From NCBI RefSeq assembly GCF_002727065.1, contig NZ_PDVP01000001.1, positions 682,001 to 746,000 of the forward strand: a stretch of DNA of 64,000 nt. The letters run 5' to 3'. The notes beneath the pieces are model-generated. The model worked only from the letters and a program-made list of their open reading frames with translations, had not been told where the DNA came from and ran no database searches. Position 1 is the stretch's first letter. Every line of letters begins with the position of its first letter. This stretch comes from Zhengella mangrovi (GTDB lineage: Bacteria; Pseudomonadota; Alphaproteobacteria; Rhizobiales; Rhizobiaceae). Shown piece after piece: positions 21,447-30,592 of the stretch. The position numbers and the translations under genes were made by a program.

Positions 21447-21866
21447 ATGTCACGATCCGAATCCTCAAAGGGGCCGTCGCAGCGCCAGCTGCGGGTGGGC
21501 GAGCAGGTGCGCCACGCCCTGTCCGATGTCTTGCAGCGTGGTGAGGTGCGTGATCCGCTGCTCGAGACCACGGTGATCTCGGTCAACGAGGTGCGCATGT
21601 CGCCCGACCTGAAGATTGCCACGGCCTTTGTCACGCCGCTGGGCCTCGACGATGGCCAGCCGGTGATCAAGGCGCTGGCCGCCAACGCGAAGTTCATCCG
21701 TGGCCGCGTGTCGGGCGCCCTGCGCCAGATGAAATACATGCCGGAGTTCCGCTTCCGGCTCGACACCTCCTTCGACAATTTCCGCAAGATCGACGAACTG
21801 CTGCATTCGCCGGAAGTGGCCCGCGACCTCGGCCACGACGACGACAACGGCCAAGAAGAAGAATAG
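21447..21866 (+). CDS. rbfA: 30S ribosome-binding factor RbfA
   Basis: A 139-residue KH-fold cold-shock factor for 16S maturation. It shows [20 protein letters not shown] at the N-terminus and [18 protein letters not shown] near residue 50, then [19 protein letters not shown]. The acidic C-terminal tail ends in [12 protein letters not shown] at 21447 is within a 107-bp gap after infB. It is separated from truB by two bases. Confidence 0.95.
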   Translation: MSRSESSKGPSQRQLRVGEQVRHALSDVLQRGEVRDPLLETTVISVNEVRMSPDLKIATAFVTPLGLDDGQPVIKALAANAKFIRGRVSGALRQMKYMPEFRFRLDTSFDNFRKIDELLHSPEVARDLGHDDDNGQEEE

Positions 21867-21868
21867 GC

Positions 21869-22819
21869 ATGGCACGCCAGCGCAAGAAGAAGGGCCGGGA
21901 CGTTTCCGGCTGGATCATCCTCGACAAGCCGGCGGGCATGGGGTCCACCCAGGCCGTCTCCAAGGTCAAGTGGCTGTTCAACGCCCAGAAGGCCGGCCAT
22001 GCCGGGACGCTCGATCCGCTGGCCTCCGGCATGCTGCCGATTGCGCTCGGCGATGCCACCAAGACGGTGCCCTACGTGATGGAAGGCGAGAAGGTCTATG
22101 CCTTCACCGTGGCCTGGGGCGAGGAACGGTCGACGGACGACCTCGAGGGCGAGGTGACCGCCACGTCTGACAAGCGCCCGACGCGCGACGGGATCGAGGC
22201 CATCCTGCCCGGCTATCTCGGCATCATCATGCAGGTGCCGCCCCAGTTCTCCGCCATCAAGATCGACGGCGAGCGCGCCTATGACATCGCCCGCGACGGC
22301 GAGGACGTGGAGATACCGGCGCGCGAAGTCGAGATTTTCAGCCTCGAGATCACCGCCATGGACGCCGGCACGACCACGTTCGAGGTGGCCTGCGGCAAGG
22401 GCACCTACGTGCGCAGTCTCGCCCGCGACATGGGCCGCCAGCTTGGCTGCTACGGACATGTCTCCCTGCTGCGCCGCGAGGAGGTCGCCCCCTTCACCGT
22501 GGACGACTTCGTCACCGTGGAGGCGCTGGAAGCGGCCCGCGCCAAAGGCGATGCCCTAGCCGAGGACGCATCGACGAAGGAGCGGTTCGCCGCGCTCGAC
22601 GCGCTGCTCATCGACACACAGGCAGCGCTCGAAGACCTGCCGCACGTGGCGCTGACCGACGATGCGGCCAACCGCGTCCGGCTCGGCAACCCGGTCATCC
22701 TGCGTGGACGCGACGCCCCCGTCGAGGCCGACGAGGCCTACGTGACGGCCCGTGGCCGGCTGGTCGCCATCGGTGCGGTTTCCGCCGGCCAGTTCCATCC
22801 GCGGCGCGTCTTCGCCTGA
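21869..22819 (+). CDS. truB: tRNA pseudouridine(55) synthase TruB
   Basis: A 316-residue enzyme forming pseudouridine 55 in the T-loop of all elongator tRNAs. The catalytic aspartate is in [15 protein letters not shown] near residue 47, and conserved segments [17 protein letters not shown] near 125 and [14 protein letters not shown] near 180 are present. A C-terminal PUA-like domain follows. Starts two bases after rbfA. In most related genomes rpsO follows directly; here about 5 kb of other genes intervenes. Confidence 0.96.
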   Translation: MARQRKKKGRDVSGWIILDKPAGMGSTQAVSKVKWLFNAQKAGHAGTLDPLASGMLPIALGDATKTVPYVMEGEKVYAFTVAWGEERSTDDLEGEVTATSDKRPTRDGIEAILPGYLGIIMQVPPQFSAIKIDGERAYDIARDGEDVEIPAREVEIFSLEITAMDAGTTTFEVACGKGTYVRSLARDMGRQLGCYGHVSLLRREEVAPFTVDDFVTVEALEAARAKGDALAEDASTKERFAALDALLIDTQAALEDLPHVALTDDAANRVRLGNPVILRGRDAPVEADEAYVTARGRLVAIGAVSAGQFHPRRVFA

Positions 22820-22973
22820 TCGCATTTCCCGCTGGCCAACCGGAGCCGGCGCTGCGACAGTGCCTGCCGCGTGGCCGCCGGACAAGAAAGCGGCAGCGCT
22901 CGCCCGGCGCACAGGTTTTCTTGCCACCGGCACCGCGCACGGATACGCCCTGGCGGGCATTGGGAGACGCATC

Positions 22974-24047
22974 ATGGCCAGCGGCCGAAGGGACAGACGC
23001 CGGTCCATCATAACGCGAAGGCGGGTGCCGGTCGGCGCACCGCCGGGAACGCTGGTTGTCGATCCGACCGCTGCACAGCCGGTCATGCGGGTCATGACAT
23101 GGAGCGAGACGGCCTGCGAGGAGCACGAGAACGTGCGCCTCGACGATCTGGCCGGCCTGCGCTCCAGGGGCAGCCGGATCTGGCTGGATGTGGTCGGCAC
23201 CGGCGACACGGCGTTTTTCGAAAGCCTCGGCAGCCTGTTCGGCATTGATCCGCTCGTGCTGGAAGACGTGGTCAACCTCAACCAGCGCCCGAAGGCGGAG
23301 GACTATCCCGGCTACGCCTATGTCGTCCTGCACATGGTGAGCGGCCTGTCGGTCGGGTCGCGCGAACAGCTCTCCATCATCTTCGGCCGCGATTTCGTCA
23401 TCACGGTGCAGGAGCGCGCCGACGATTGCCTCGATCCGGTGCGCGAGCGCCTGCGCCGCGGCAAGCCGCGCATCCGGGCGGCGAAGGGCGACTATCTTGC
23501 CTATGCCATCATCGATGCGGTCGTCGATGCCTATTTCCCGCTCGCCGAGAACCTCGGCGAGCAACTGGAGGAAATGGAGGACATCATCACGGTCGACCCC
23601 GAGCCGGAGCACATCGCCCGCCTGCACGGCCTCAAGCGCGAGCTCGTGTCGCTCAAGCGCTCGCTCTGGCCGATGCGCGAGGTGATGAGCGCCCTGCGCG
23701 ACGAGGACAACGACATCGTCGAGCATGACACGCGCCGCTACCTGCGCGACGTCCACGACCACGTTCTCCAGCTCATCGACATCATCGAGACCTGCCGCGA
23801 AATCGCCACCGGCCTGCACGATCTCTACCTGTCCAGCATCTCCAACCGGATGAACGAGGTGATGAAGGTGCTGACCATCATCGCCACCATCTTCATTCCG
23901 CTGAGCTTCCTGGCCGGCATCTGGGGCATGAACTTCACCGACATGCCGGAACTGCACTGGGCCCACGGCTACCCGCTGGCGCTCGGCACCATGGCGCTCA
24001 TCGCCCTCGGACTGCTGGGCTGGTTCCGCTGGAAGGACTGGCTGTGA
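22974..24047 (+). CDS. corA: CorA-family magnesium/divalent cation transporter
   Basis: A 357-residue inner-membrane channel. The large soluble funnel (1-290) precedes two C-terminal helices; the first (LTIIATIFIPLSFLAGIW) ends in the pore signature GMNF near residue 321. EHENVRLDDLAGL and SLFGIDPLVLEDVVNLNQRPK at the N-terminus are typical of CorA. The ATG at 22974 follows GGGAG; sequence upstream in the same frame lacks support. It is 154 bp after truB, with no obvious terminator in that gap. The small secreted gene follows one base later. Confidence 0.93.
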   Translation: MASGRRDRRRSIITRRRVPVGAPPGTLVVDPTAAQPVMRVMTWSETACEEHENVRLDDLAGLRSRGSRIWLDVVGTGDTAFFESLGSLFGIDPLVLEDVVNLNQRPKAEDYPGYAYVVLHMVSGLSVGSREQLSIIFGRDFVITVQERADDCLDPVRERLRRGKPRIRAAKGDYLAYAIIDAVVDAYFPLAENLGEQLEEMEDIITVDPEPEHIARLHGLKRELVSLKRSLWPMREVMSALRDEDNDIVEHDTRRYLRDVHDHVLQLIDIIETCREIATGLHDLYLSSISNRMNEVMKVLTIIATIFIPLSFLAGIWGMNFTDMPELHWAHGYPLALGTMALIALGLLGWFRWKDWL

Positions 24048-24048
24048 C

Positions 24049-24399
24049 ATGGTGAGGCCTGGAAGCCGAGCCATGTCCCCGGTTGCGGCGGCCGTCGGCG
24101 CGATCCTTCTCTGCCTCGCCGCGCCCGGACCTGCCAGCGCTTCGGACCGTCAATGCGGCTGGTATGTCATCCTCGGCTGCGCGCCGGATGCCTACGGCGC
24201 CGAGAAGACGCTTGAAAAAGTGCGCGGTGTCGTCCTGCCGGGCAGCGTCGGCACCCATGTCGTCGAGACGGGCGACTACCCGGACTTCAACCCGGGCCTG
24301 TTCTGCGTCGTGGACGGACCCTTCGAATCGCAGGCGCAGGGCGAGAATGTCCATTGGCCGGACATGGTGCCCGGAGCCTATGTGAAGCGAGGGTGCTGA
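24049..24399 (+). CDS. Small secreted protein, possibly SPOR-like
   Basis: A 116-residue protein with a Sec signal peptide (VAAAVGAILLCLAAPGPASA, cleavage near residue 32). The mature part is about 84 residues, rich in glycine and with four cysteines (RQCGWYVILGCAP, LFCVVDGPF and the C-terminal GC). The GWYVILGC...KTLEKV...FCVVDGPF order resembles short SPOR-type proteins that bind peptidoglycan, but I cannot confirm a domain. The start could also be ATG at 24073. It begins one base after the corA stop and is followed two bases later by a GNAT gene, so it is part of that small operon. Confidence 0.65.
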   Translation: MVRPGSRAMSPVAAAVGAILLCLAAPGPASASDRQCGWYVILGCAPDAYGAEKTLEKVRGVVLPGSVGTHVVETGDYPDFNPGLFCVVDGPFESQAQGENVHWPDMVPGAYVKRGC

Positions 24400-24400
24400 T

Positions 24401-24865
24401 GTGAAGGAACTGTCGATCCACGTTGACGATTTGCGCGGGCCGGAAATCGCCGCACTTCTGATCCGCCATCTCGAACACATGCGCGCGGTCACGCCCGCGG
24501 GCAGCGTCCATGCGCTTGACCTTGAACGGCTGCGTCTCCCCGCAATCACATTCTGGAGCGCATGGGCTGGCGAAAAGCTGGCCGGATGTATTGCCCTCAA
24601 GGATCATGGCGGCGGGCTGGGCGAGATCAAGTCCATGCACACCGTCGCTGAAATGCGCGGCAGAGGGGTCGGACGCGCGCTTCTGGCGCATCTCCTGTCG
24701 CAGGCACGCAGCCACCGTCTGACTCGCCTGTCGCTGGAAACCGGCAAGACAGAGCATTTCCTGCCCGCGCAACGCCTCTACCGCTCATTCGGTTTCAGGC
24801 AGACCGGACCTTTCGCCGACTACGGCCCGGACCCGCATTCGTTCTTCATGACCCTGGCGCTTTGA
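24401..24865 (+). CDS. GNAT-family N-acetyltransferase
   Basis: A 154-residue acetyltransferase. The acetyl-CoA loop is VAEMRGRGVGRALLAHLL near residue 85; LSLETGKTEHFLPAQRLY and YRSFGFRQTGPF follow, the arrangement of the YhhY/PA4866-like small-molecule group. The substrate is unknown. The start is GTG at 24401, because the ATG at 24399 in the overlapping frame meets a stop at once. Converges with the ABC permease after 31 bp. Base composition looks slightly less GC-rich than neighbours. Confidence 0.85.
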   Translation: MKELSIHVDDLRGPEIAALLIRHLEHMRAVTPAGSVHALDLERLRLPAITFWSAWAGEKLAGCIALKDHGGGLGEIKSMHTVAEMRGRGVGRALLAHLLSQARSHRLTRLSLETGKTEHFLPAQRLYRSFGFRQTGPFADYGPDPHSFFMTLAL

Positions 24866-24896
24866 CGGAGGTGTAGCGACAACGGCACGGGTCGCG

Positions 24897-25703
24897 TTAC
24901 CCCCGCCAGCGCAGCAGCCAGCGCTCCGCCCGCGTGATCAGCCAGCTCACCGTCAGGCCCAGGGCCGACAGCACCAGCACGCCGGCGATCAGCTGGTCGG
25001 TGGCGAACAGCGAGCCGGCCATCTGGATATAGGCGCCGATTCCCTTCTGCGCGGCGATCAGTTCCGCCGCGACGATCAGGATGATGGCGATGGCGGAGGT
25101 GATGCGCATGCCCGACAGGATGACCGGCATGGCCCCGGGCAGCAGGATCTTGCGCGCGATCTGGGCCCGCGTCAGCCCGAAGCTCTGGCCCATGCGGATC
25201 AGCGAACGGTCGACGTTGTCGACCCCGCCGTAGGTGGCGATGATCGTCGGAAAGAAGGTCCCGAACAGGATCAGGCCCACCTTCGAGGCCTCGCCGATGC
25301 CGAACCAGATGATGAACAGCGGCAGCAGCGCGATCTTCGGCACCGGGAAGATGGCGGCCACCAGAGGCGTCAGGCTGGCCCGGACCGGGGCAAACAGCGC
25401 GATGGCGAAGCCCACCGCCACGCCCAGCACCGTGCCCATGGTCCAGCCGAGCACGAGCCGGTACAGCGAGGCGCTCAGGTGCGCCCAGAGATCGCCCGAC
25501 CGCCAGAGCTGCACGAAGGCGGCCAGCACCTCGGAGGGGGCCGGCAGCACGAGGTTGGAGATGAAGCCGGTCCGGCTGCCCACTTCCCAGATGGCGAGCA
25601 GCACGGCGAAGGTGAGAAGCGCGGTCAGTTTCGACGGCTTGTAGTCGAAGCCGCCGCCGCGAAAGGCGACCGGCTTGCCGCCGGGCTGCTCCTGCTCAGA
25701 CAT
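24897..25703 (-). CDS. ABC importer permease (SsuC/TauC family)
   Basis: A 268-residue inner-membrane permease with about six helices. The BPD_transp_1 loop that docks the ATPase is visible as ARKILLPGAMPVILSGMRI near residue 170. It is most like the permeases of sulfonate, taurine, nitrate and hydroxymethylpyrimidine importers. The last gene of a leftward operon; its start overlaps the end of the ATPase gene by eight bases. Substrate cannot be told from sequence alone. Confidence 0.92.
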   Translation of the reverse strand: MSEQEQPGGKPVAFRGGGFDYKPSKLTALLTFAVLLAIWEVGSRTGFISNLVLPAPSEVLAAFVQLWRSGDLWAHLSASLYRLVLGWTMGTVLGVAVGFAIALFAPVRASLTPLVAAIFPVPKIALLPLFIIWFGIGEASKVGLILFGTFFPTIIATYGGVDNVDRSLIRMGQSFGLTRAQIARKILLPGAMPVILSGMRITSAIAIILIVAAELIAAQKGIGAYIQMAGSLFATDQLIAGVLVLSALGLTVSWLITRAERWLLRWRG

Positions 25704-26466
25704 CGGCCAGCTCCTTGTCGGCGGCTTCCGCCTCCTCGCGCATCGCGTCCCACAGGCGCTCCTGGATGGCGATCAGCGCCGGGTCGTCGTGACGGCGCGT
25801 CTCGATCGGCGTGTCGATGGAAACGACGTCGCGCAGCCGCCCGGGCCGGCGCGACAGGATCGCCACCCGGTGGCCGAGCCGCACGGCTTCCTGCAGGTTG
25901 TGGGTGACGTAGACGGCGGTGAACCGTTCGCGCAGCCACAATTGCACCAGGTCGTCCATCAGCAGGTCGCGGGTCTGGGCGTCCAGCGCGGAAAGCGGCT
26001 CGTCCATCAGGAAGACGGCCGGGCGGACCGCCAGTGCCCGCGCGATGGCGACACGCTGCTTCATGCCGCCCGAAAGCTGCCGCGGCCAGGCCTTTTCGAA
26101 CCCGGTCAGCTTGGTGCGCGCCAGCACGTCGGCGATGATGGCCTCGCGTTCCGCGCGGCTCACCGAGGCCTGGTTTTCCAGCACCAGCGCGACGTTGTCA
26201 TGCACCGAGCGCCAGGGAAGCAGCGCGAAATCCTGGAAGATGTAGGTCAGCGGGTTCAGCGAGTTGGCCGGCGGTTCGCTCATCTGCAGGATGGCGCCGC
26301 TGTCGGGCCGCTCCAGCCCGCCGATCATGCGCAGCAGCGTCGACTTTCCGCAGCCCGACGGGCCGACAAGGCACAGGATCTCGCCCGAGGCGATGTCGAG
26401 TGAAATGCCGTCCAGCACCGTCAGGCCGCCATAGGATTTCGCGACCGAGCGCAGTGAAAGTTCCAA
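25696..26466 (-). CDS. ABC importer ATP-binding protein (SsuB/TauB family)
   Basis: A 256-residue ABC ATPase. Walker A is VGPSGCGKSTLLRMIGG near residue 35, signature LSGGMKQRVAIARAL near 130 and Walker B VFLMDEPLSALD near 152, followed by the H-loop VYVTHNLQEAV. The apparent start is TTG at 26466, giving MELSLRSVAKSYGG; no ATG or GTG lies in frame nearby. It is the middle gene of the importer and powers the permease encoded next. An intercistronic hairpin lies just upstream. Confidence 0.93.
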   Translation of the reverse strand: MELSLRSVAKSYGGLTVLDGISLDIASGEILCLVGPSGCGKSTLLRMIGGLERPDSGAILQMSEPPANSLNPLTYIFQDFALLPWRSVHDNVALVLENQASVSRAEREAIIADVLARTKLTGFEKAWPRQLSGGMKQRVAIARALAVRPAVFLMDEPLSALDAQTRDLLMDDLVQLWLRERFTAVYVTHNLQEAVRLGHRVAILSRRPGRLRDVVSIDTPIETRRHDDPALIAIQERLWDAMREEAEAADKELADV

Positions 26467-26498
26467 CCCGTCTGGCCCCCATGTTCGGCAAAAGGAAC

Positions 26499-26527
26499 GG
26501 GCGGCGGCCCTGCTCCGGCCGCCGCCC
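26499..26527 (-). terminator. Intercistronic hairpin between binding-protein and ATPase genes
   Basis: A perfect 11-bp stem (GGGCGGCGGCC / GGCCGCCGCCC, 26499-26509 with 26517-26527) lies in the 78-bp gap after the binding-protein stop. On the minus strand the tail is GTTCCTTTT. Such hairpins keep binding-protein mRNA levels above those of the membrane components. Confidence 0.6.
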
Positions 26528-26544
26528 CGGTCTGTGACGGTCCG

Positions 26545-27573
26545 TCAGTAGGTCTCGACGAAGGACGTGTCGACGAGGTTTTCAAGCTTGGCCGTCTCGG
26601 GCACCAGCTTTTCGGCCTTGAACCAGTCGAACTGGTCGGTGACCGAGGCCATGTTGAGCTTGCAGTTCGGCTGCAGGCGCATCGCACCGGCCTTGATCGG
26701 GCCGGCGGCCTTCTCCAGAGGCCGGTCGGTGTAGACATACTTGTGGATCAGTTCGACCATGGCGTTGGCCGCGTCCTCGCCGGCGGTCTTGTCGACCAGC
26801 GCCGCATTGTAATCGGCGATGCCCTTCGAATAGGCCTTGAGGAAGCGCTCCGTCACGGCCCGGTTCTCGGTCGTGTTGGCGGTGGAGGTGAAGACCGTGG
26901 TCACCTGGTAGCCGTCGATGTAGTCGGCCACGTCGCCGATGATCTTGGCGCCGCCCGCGCCGGCCAGGCCCTTGGCGATGTGCGGCACGATCGACCAGGC
27001 ATCGATCTGGCCCGATTTCAGCGCCGCGATCACGGCCGGCACCTTCTGCAGCGGCACCAGTTCCATGTCGGCGGTGGAGAAGCCTTCCTTGGTGGCGATC
27101 TTCGAGGCCATGTAGTGGAAGGAGGAGCCCGTGCCGGTGATGCCGAAGCGCTTGCCCTTCAGGTCGGCCGGCGTCTTCAGGCCGGCGTCGTAGGCGGCGT
27201 TGGAGGCCAGGATCTTCTGCCCGTCGATGCCCTTTTCCTCCGTCAGCGCGCCGCCGATCACCTTGACCGCGCCTTTTTCGGCCAGGTTGATGAGCGCGCC
27301 GGTCATGGCGGTCACGCCGTAATCGATGTCGCCCGAGGCGATCGCCACGGCCATCGGGCCGGCGGCCTGGAACATCACCAGTTCGGCATCCAGGCCCTCG
27401 TCGGCGAAATAGCCGCGCTCGTGGGCGACATAGGCGCCGGCGTGCGAGGTCAGCGACAGGATGCCCACCTTGATCTTGTCGGCGGCCTCGGCGCTGCCGG
27501 CCATCAGGCCAAGCACGGAGGTGGCGGCGGTGGCGGCCACGAAGGCGCGGCGGGTCAGTCGGTTCAGCGTCAT
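26545..27573 (-). CDS. ABC importer substrate-binding protein (NMT1/SsuA family)
   Basis: A 342-residue periplasmic binding protein. The N-terminus carries RRAFVAATAATSVLGLMAGS, with a double-arginine (LTRRAF), so export may be by Tat or Sec, with cleavage after AEA near residue 29. The mature protein has the NMT1/THI5-like fold seen in KVGILSLTSHAGAYVAHERG and a hinge region GKRFGITGTGSSFHYMAS. Ligand is unknown: sulfonate, pyrimidine and nitrate-type compounds are all possible. The ATG at 27573 follows GGGAGGA. It is the first gene of the leftward importer, divergent from rpsO. Confidence 0.9.
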   Translation of the reverse strand: MTLNRLTRRAFVAATAATSVLGLMAGSAEAADKIKVGILSLTSHAGAYVAHERGYFADEGLDAELVMFQAAGPMAVAIASGDIDYGVTAMTGALINLAEKGAVKVIGGALTEEKGIDGQKILASNAAYDAGLKTPADLKGKRFGITGTGSSFHYMASKIATKEGFSTADMELVPLQKVPAVIAALKSGQIDAWSIVPHIAKGLAGAGGAKIIGDVADYIDGYQVTTVFTSTANTTENRAVTERFLKAYSKGIADYNAALVDKTAGEDAANAMVELIHKYVYTDRPLEKAAGPIKAGAMRLQPNCKLNMASVTDQFDWFKAEKLVPETAKLENLVDTSFVETY

Positions 27574-27804
27574 GGGGGTCCTCCCGTTTCTCTTTTCTGG
27601 CAATTGTCGCGCAGACATTAGCCGATGATGAACGGTGGGCAAGCCGGAAAGGCCGATTGTTTGTCAGCGGGCTTTCATTTCCGGGGCAATTGCAGTATAG
27701 GCACCGCAACATTGCGGCCGCTCTGTCCGCCGTGTTCCATGGCCCGTGCTGGACGACATCCCGGCTCTGGGCGTCCCGATCCTCATTTTCGAAAGGAAAA
27801 TACG

Positions 27805-28074
27805 ATGTCGATTACGGCTGAGCGCAAGCAGCAGCTCATCAAGGAATATGCCACCGCTGCAAACGACACCGGTTCGCCGGAAGTGCAGGTGGCCATCCTG
27901 ACCGAGCGGATCACCAACCTGACCGAACACTTCAAGGGCCACAAGAAGGACAATCATTCCCGCCGTGGTCTCCTGATGCTCGTCTCGCAGCGTCGTCGCC
28001 TTCTGGACTACCTGAAGGGCAAGGACGAGGAACGCTACAGGACGCTGATCGGCAAGCTGGGCATCCGCCGCTAA
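27805..28074 (+). CDS. rpsO: 30S ribosomal protein S15
   Basis: An 89-residue primary 16S rRNA-binding protein. [35 protein letters not shown] and [19 protein letters not shown] are diagnostic. The ATG at 27805 follows AAAGGAAA. It has its own promoter region (27574-27804, shared with the divergent importer), because its usual upstream partner truB is 5 kb away. A 13-bp terminator follows at 28082-28115 before pnp. Confidence 0.97.
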   Translation: MSITAERKQQLIKEYATAANDTGSPEVQVAILTERITNLTEHFKGHKKDNHSRRGLLMLVSQRRRLLDYLKGKDEERYRTLIGKLGIRR

Positions 28075-28081
28075 GAGACGA

Positions 28082-28115
28082 GGAAACGCAGCCGGATCGA
28101 TGCGGCTGCGTTTCC
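28082..28115 (+). terminator. Terminator after rpsO
   Basis: A perfect 13-bp inverted repeat, GGAAACGCAGCCG and its complement, with an 8-base loop is followed by CCCTTT. The tail is weak in T, so some read-through into pnp is likely. The remaining 254 bp to pnp holds no gene that I can see and forms the pnp leader. Confidence 0.7.
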
Positions 28116-28369
28116 CCTTTCGGGCCATGGTGGCCCGCCCGGCGTTCCCGCCAGCCAAGCGCGGCACTGAAAGGCCGCACGGTAGGGAAAGCCGCCCATG
28201 GGACCGGTCATGGGGCAGGATTGCAGGATGCTTGGAAGGCGCTGGCTGCCTTCTTCCGATCAAGCCTCCCGTTGTCTTGCCCGTGGCTCGTCCGAGACGA
28301 GAAATTGGAACGCATCGCGGCGCCGGAAACATGGGGGCGCGCCCGTTCCGCCGATGAAAAGGACAAGAC

Positions 28370-30517
28370 ATGTTTTCCCACCACAAGGTTGAGATCGAGT
28401 GGGGCGGCCGTCCGCTGGTGCTCGAAACCGGCAAGATCGCCCGCCAGGCCGACGGCGCCGTGCTCGCCACCTACGGCGAAACCGTCGTGCTCGCCACTGT
28501 CGTCTCCGCGAAGGAGCCGAAGCCGGGCCAGGACTTCTTCCCGCTGACCGTCAACTACCAGGAAAAGGCGTTCGCCGCCGGCAAGATCCCGGGCGGCTAC
28601 TTCAAGCGCGAGGGCCGTCCCTCCGAGAACGAGACCCTGGTCTCGCGCCTGATCGACCGCCCGATCCGTCCGCTCTTCGCCGATGGCTACAAGAACGACA
28701 CCCAGGTCATCATCACCGTCGTGCAGCATGACCTGGAGAACAATCCGGACGTGCTGGCCATGGTCGCCGCCTCCGCCGCCCTGACGCTCTCCGGCGTGCC
28801 CTTCATGGGCCCCATCGGTGGCGCCCGCGTCGGCTACATCGGCGGCGAATACGTGCTCAACCCGCATGTTGACGAAATGCCGGAAAGCAAGCTCGACCTC
28901 GTCGTCGCCGGCACTTCGGACGCCGTGCTCATGGTCGAGTCGGAAGCCCAGGAACTGGCCGAGGACGTCATGCTCGGCGCCGTCATGTTCGGCCACAAGG
29001 CCTTCCAGCCGGTCATCGACGCCATCATCAAGCTGGCCGAAGTGGCCGCCAAGGACCCGCGCGACTTCCAGCCGGAAGACCTGTCGGCCCTCGAAGGCGA
29101 GATGCTGAAGATCGTCGAAGCCGACCTGCGCGACGCCTACAAGATCGTCGACAAGCAGAAGCGCTACGATGCCGTCGATGCCGCCAAGGCCAAGGTCAAG
29201 GAAGCCTTTGCCCCGGCCGAGGGCGAGGACGCCAGGTGGACCGGCGAGCAGATCGGCACGGTCTTCAAGTCGCTTCAGGCCAAGATCGTCCGCTGGAACA
29301 TCCTCGACACCAAGAGCCGCATCGACGGCCGTGACCTGTCGACCGTCCGCCAGATCGTTTCGGAAGTCGGCCTGCTGCCGCGCACCCACGGTTCGGCCCT
29401 GTTCACCCGCGGTGAGACCCAGGCCATCGTCGTCGCCACGCTCGGCACCGGCGAGGACGAGCAGTTCGTCGACAGCCTGACGGGAACGTACAAGGAGCGC
29501 TTCATGCTCCACTACAACTTCCCGCCCTATTCCGTCGGCGAAACCGGCCGCATGGGGTCGCCCGGCCGCCGCGAGATCGGTCACGGCAAGCTGGCCTGGC
29601 GCGCCATCCGCCCGATGCTGCCTTCGGCCGACCAGTTCCCCTACACGCTGCGCGTCGTCTCCGAGATCACCGAGTCGAACGGCTCGTCCTCCATGGCGAC
29701 CGTCTGCGGCACCTCTCTGGCGCTGATGGATGCCGGCGTTCCGCTGGCTTCCCCGGTGGCCGGTATCGCCATGGGCCTGATCAAGGAAGGCGACCGCTTC
29801 GCCGTCCTGTCCGACATCCTCGGCGACGAGGATCACCTCGGCGACATGGACTTCAAGGTCGCCGGCACGGCCAATGGTATCACCTCGCTGCAGATGGACA
29901 TCAAGATCGCCGGCATCACCGAAGAGATCATGGATGTCGCGCTGAACCAGGCCAAGGATGGCCGCCTGCACATTCTCGGCGAGATGGGCAATGCCATTTC
30001 CGAGAGCCGCGGCGAGCTGGGCGAATTCGCCCCGCGCATCGAGGTCATGAACATCCCGACCGACAAGATCCGCGACGTGATCGGCACCGGCGGCAAGGTC
30101 ATCCGCGAGATCGTGGAAAAGACTGGCGCCAAGATCAACATCGAGGACGACGGCACCATCAAGATCGCCTCGTCGAACGGCAAGGAAATCGAGGCCGCCA
30201 AGAAGTGGATCCACTCCATCGTGGCCGAGCCGGAAGTGGGCGAGATCTACCAGGGCACGGTCGTCAAGACGGCCGACTTCGGCGCCTTCGTCAACTTCTT
30301 CGGTCCGCGTGACGGCCTGGTCCACATCTCCCAGCTGGCGCCCGAGCGCGTTGCCAAGACCACCGACGTGGTCAAGGAAGGCGACAAGGTCTACGTCAAG
30401 CTGATGGGCTTCGACGAGCGTGGCAAGGTCCGCCTGTCGATGAAGGTCGTCGACCAGGAAACCGGCCAGGAAATCGCCCGCGAGAAGCGTGAGAAGAAGG
30501 ACGACGACGCCGAGTAA
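28370..30517 (+). CDS. pnp: Polyribonucleotide nucleotidyltransferase (PNPase)
   Basis: A 715-residue 3'-5' phosphorolytic exoribonuclease, core of the RNA degradosome. Two RNase PH domains (about 15-230 and 310-545; RSGE-type block [20 protein letters not shown] and [18 protein letters not shown]) flank an all-helical linker. A KH domain ([17 protein letters not shown] near 565) and an S1 domain ([19 protein letters not shown] near 625) end the protein. ATG at 28370. The 295-bp gap after rpsO gives a long leader, where pnp is autoregulated in other bacteria. A terminator follows at 30542-30575. Confidence 0.97.
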   Translation: MFSHHKVEIEWGGRPLVLETGKIARQADGAVLATYGETVVLATVVSAKEPKPGQDFFPLTVNYQEKAFAAGKIPGGYFKREGRPSENETLVSRLIDRPIRPLFADGYKNDTQVIITVVQHDLENNPDVLAMVAASAALTLSGVPFMGPIGGARVGYIGGEYVLNPHVDEMPESKLDLVVAGTSDAVLMVESEAQELAEDVMLGAVMFGHKAFQPVIDAIIKLAEVAAKDPRDFQPEDLSALEGEMLKIVEADLRDAYKIVDKQKRYDAVDAAKAKVKEAFAPAEGEDARWTGEQIGTVFKSLQAKIVRWNILDTKSRIDGRDLSTVRQIVSEVGLLPRTHGSALFTRGETQAIVVATLGTGEDEQFVDSLTGTYKERFMLHYNFPPYSVGETGRMGSPGRREIGHGKLAWRAIRPMLPSADQFPYTLRVVSEITESNGSSSMATVCGTSLALMDAGVPLASPVAGIAMGLIKEGDRFAVLSDILGDEDHLGDMDFKVAGTANGITSLQMDIKIAGITEEIMDVALNQAKDGRLHILGEMGNAISESRGELGEFAPRIEVMNIPTDKIRDVIGTGGKVIREIVEKTGAKINIEDDGTIKIASSNGKEIEAAKKWIHSIVAEPEVGEIYQGTVVKTADFGAFVNFFGPRDGLVHISQLAPERVAKTTDVVKEGDKVYVKLMGFDERGKVRLSMKVVDQETGQEIAREKREKKDDDAE

Positions 30518-30541
30518 GGCGCGTCCTTCAAAAAGAGGTAC

Positions 30542-30575
30542 GGGGCGCGGGTGGTTTCCATCCGCGCCCCTTTTT
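30542..30575 (+). terminator. Terminator after pnp
   Basis: GGGGCGCGG (30542-30550) pairs with CCGCGCCCC (30562-30570) over nine base pairs and is followed by five T residues. It sits 24 bp past the pnp stop and 18 bp before the methyltransferase start. Confidence 0.85.
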
Positions 30576-30592
30576 CGTGGCGGGAATGACCG

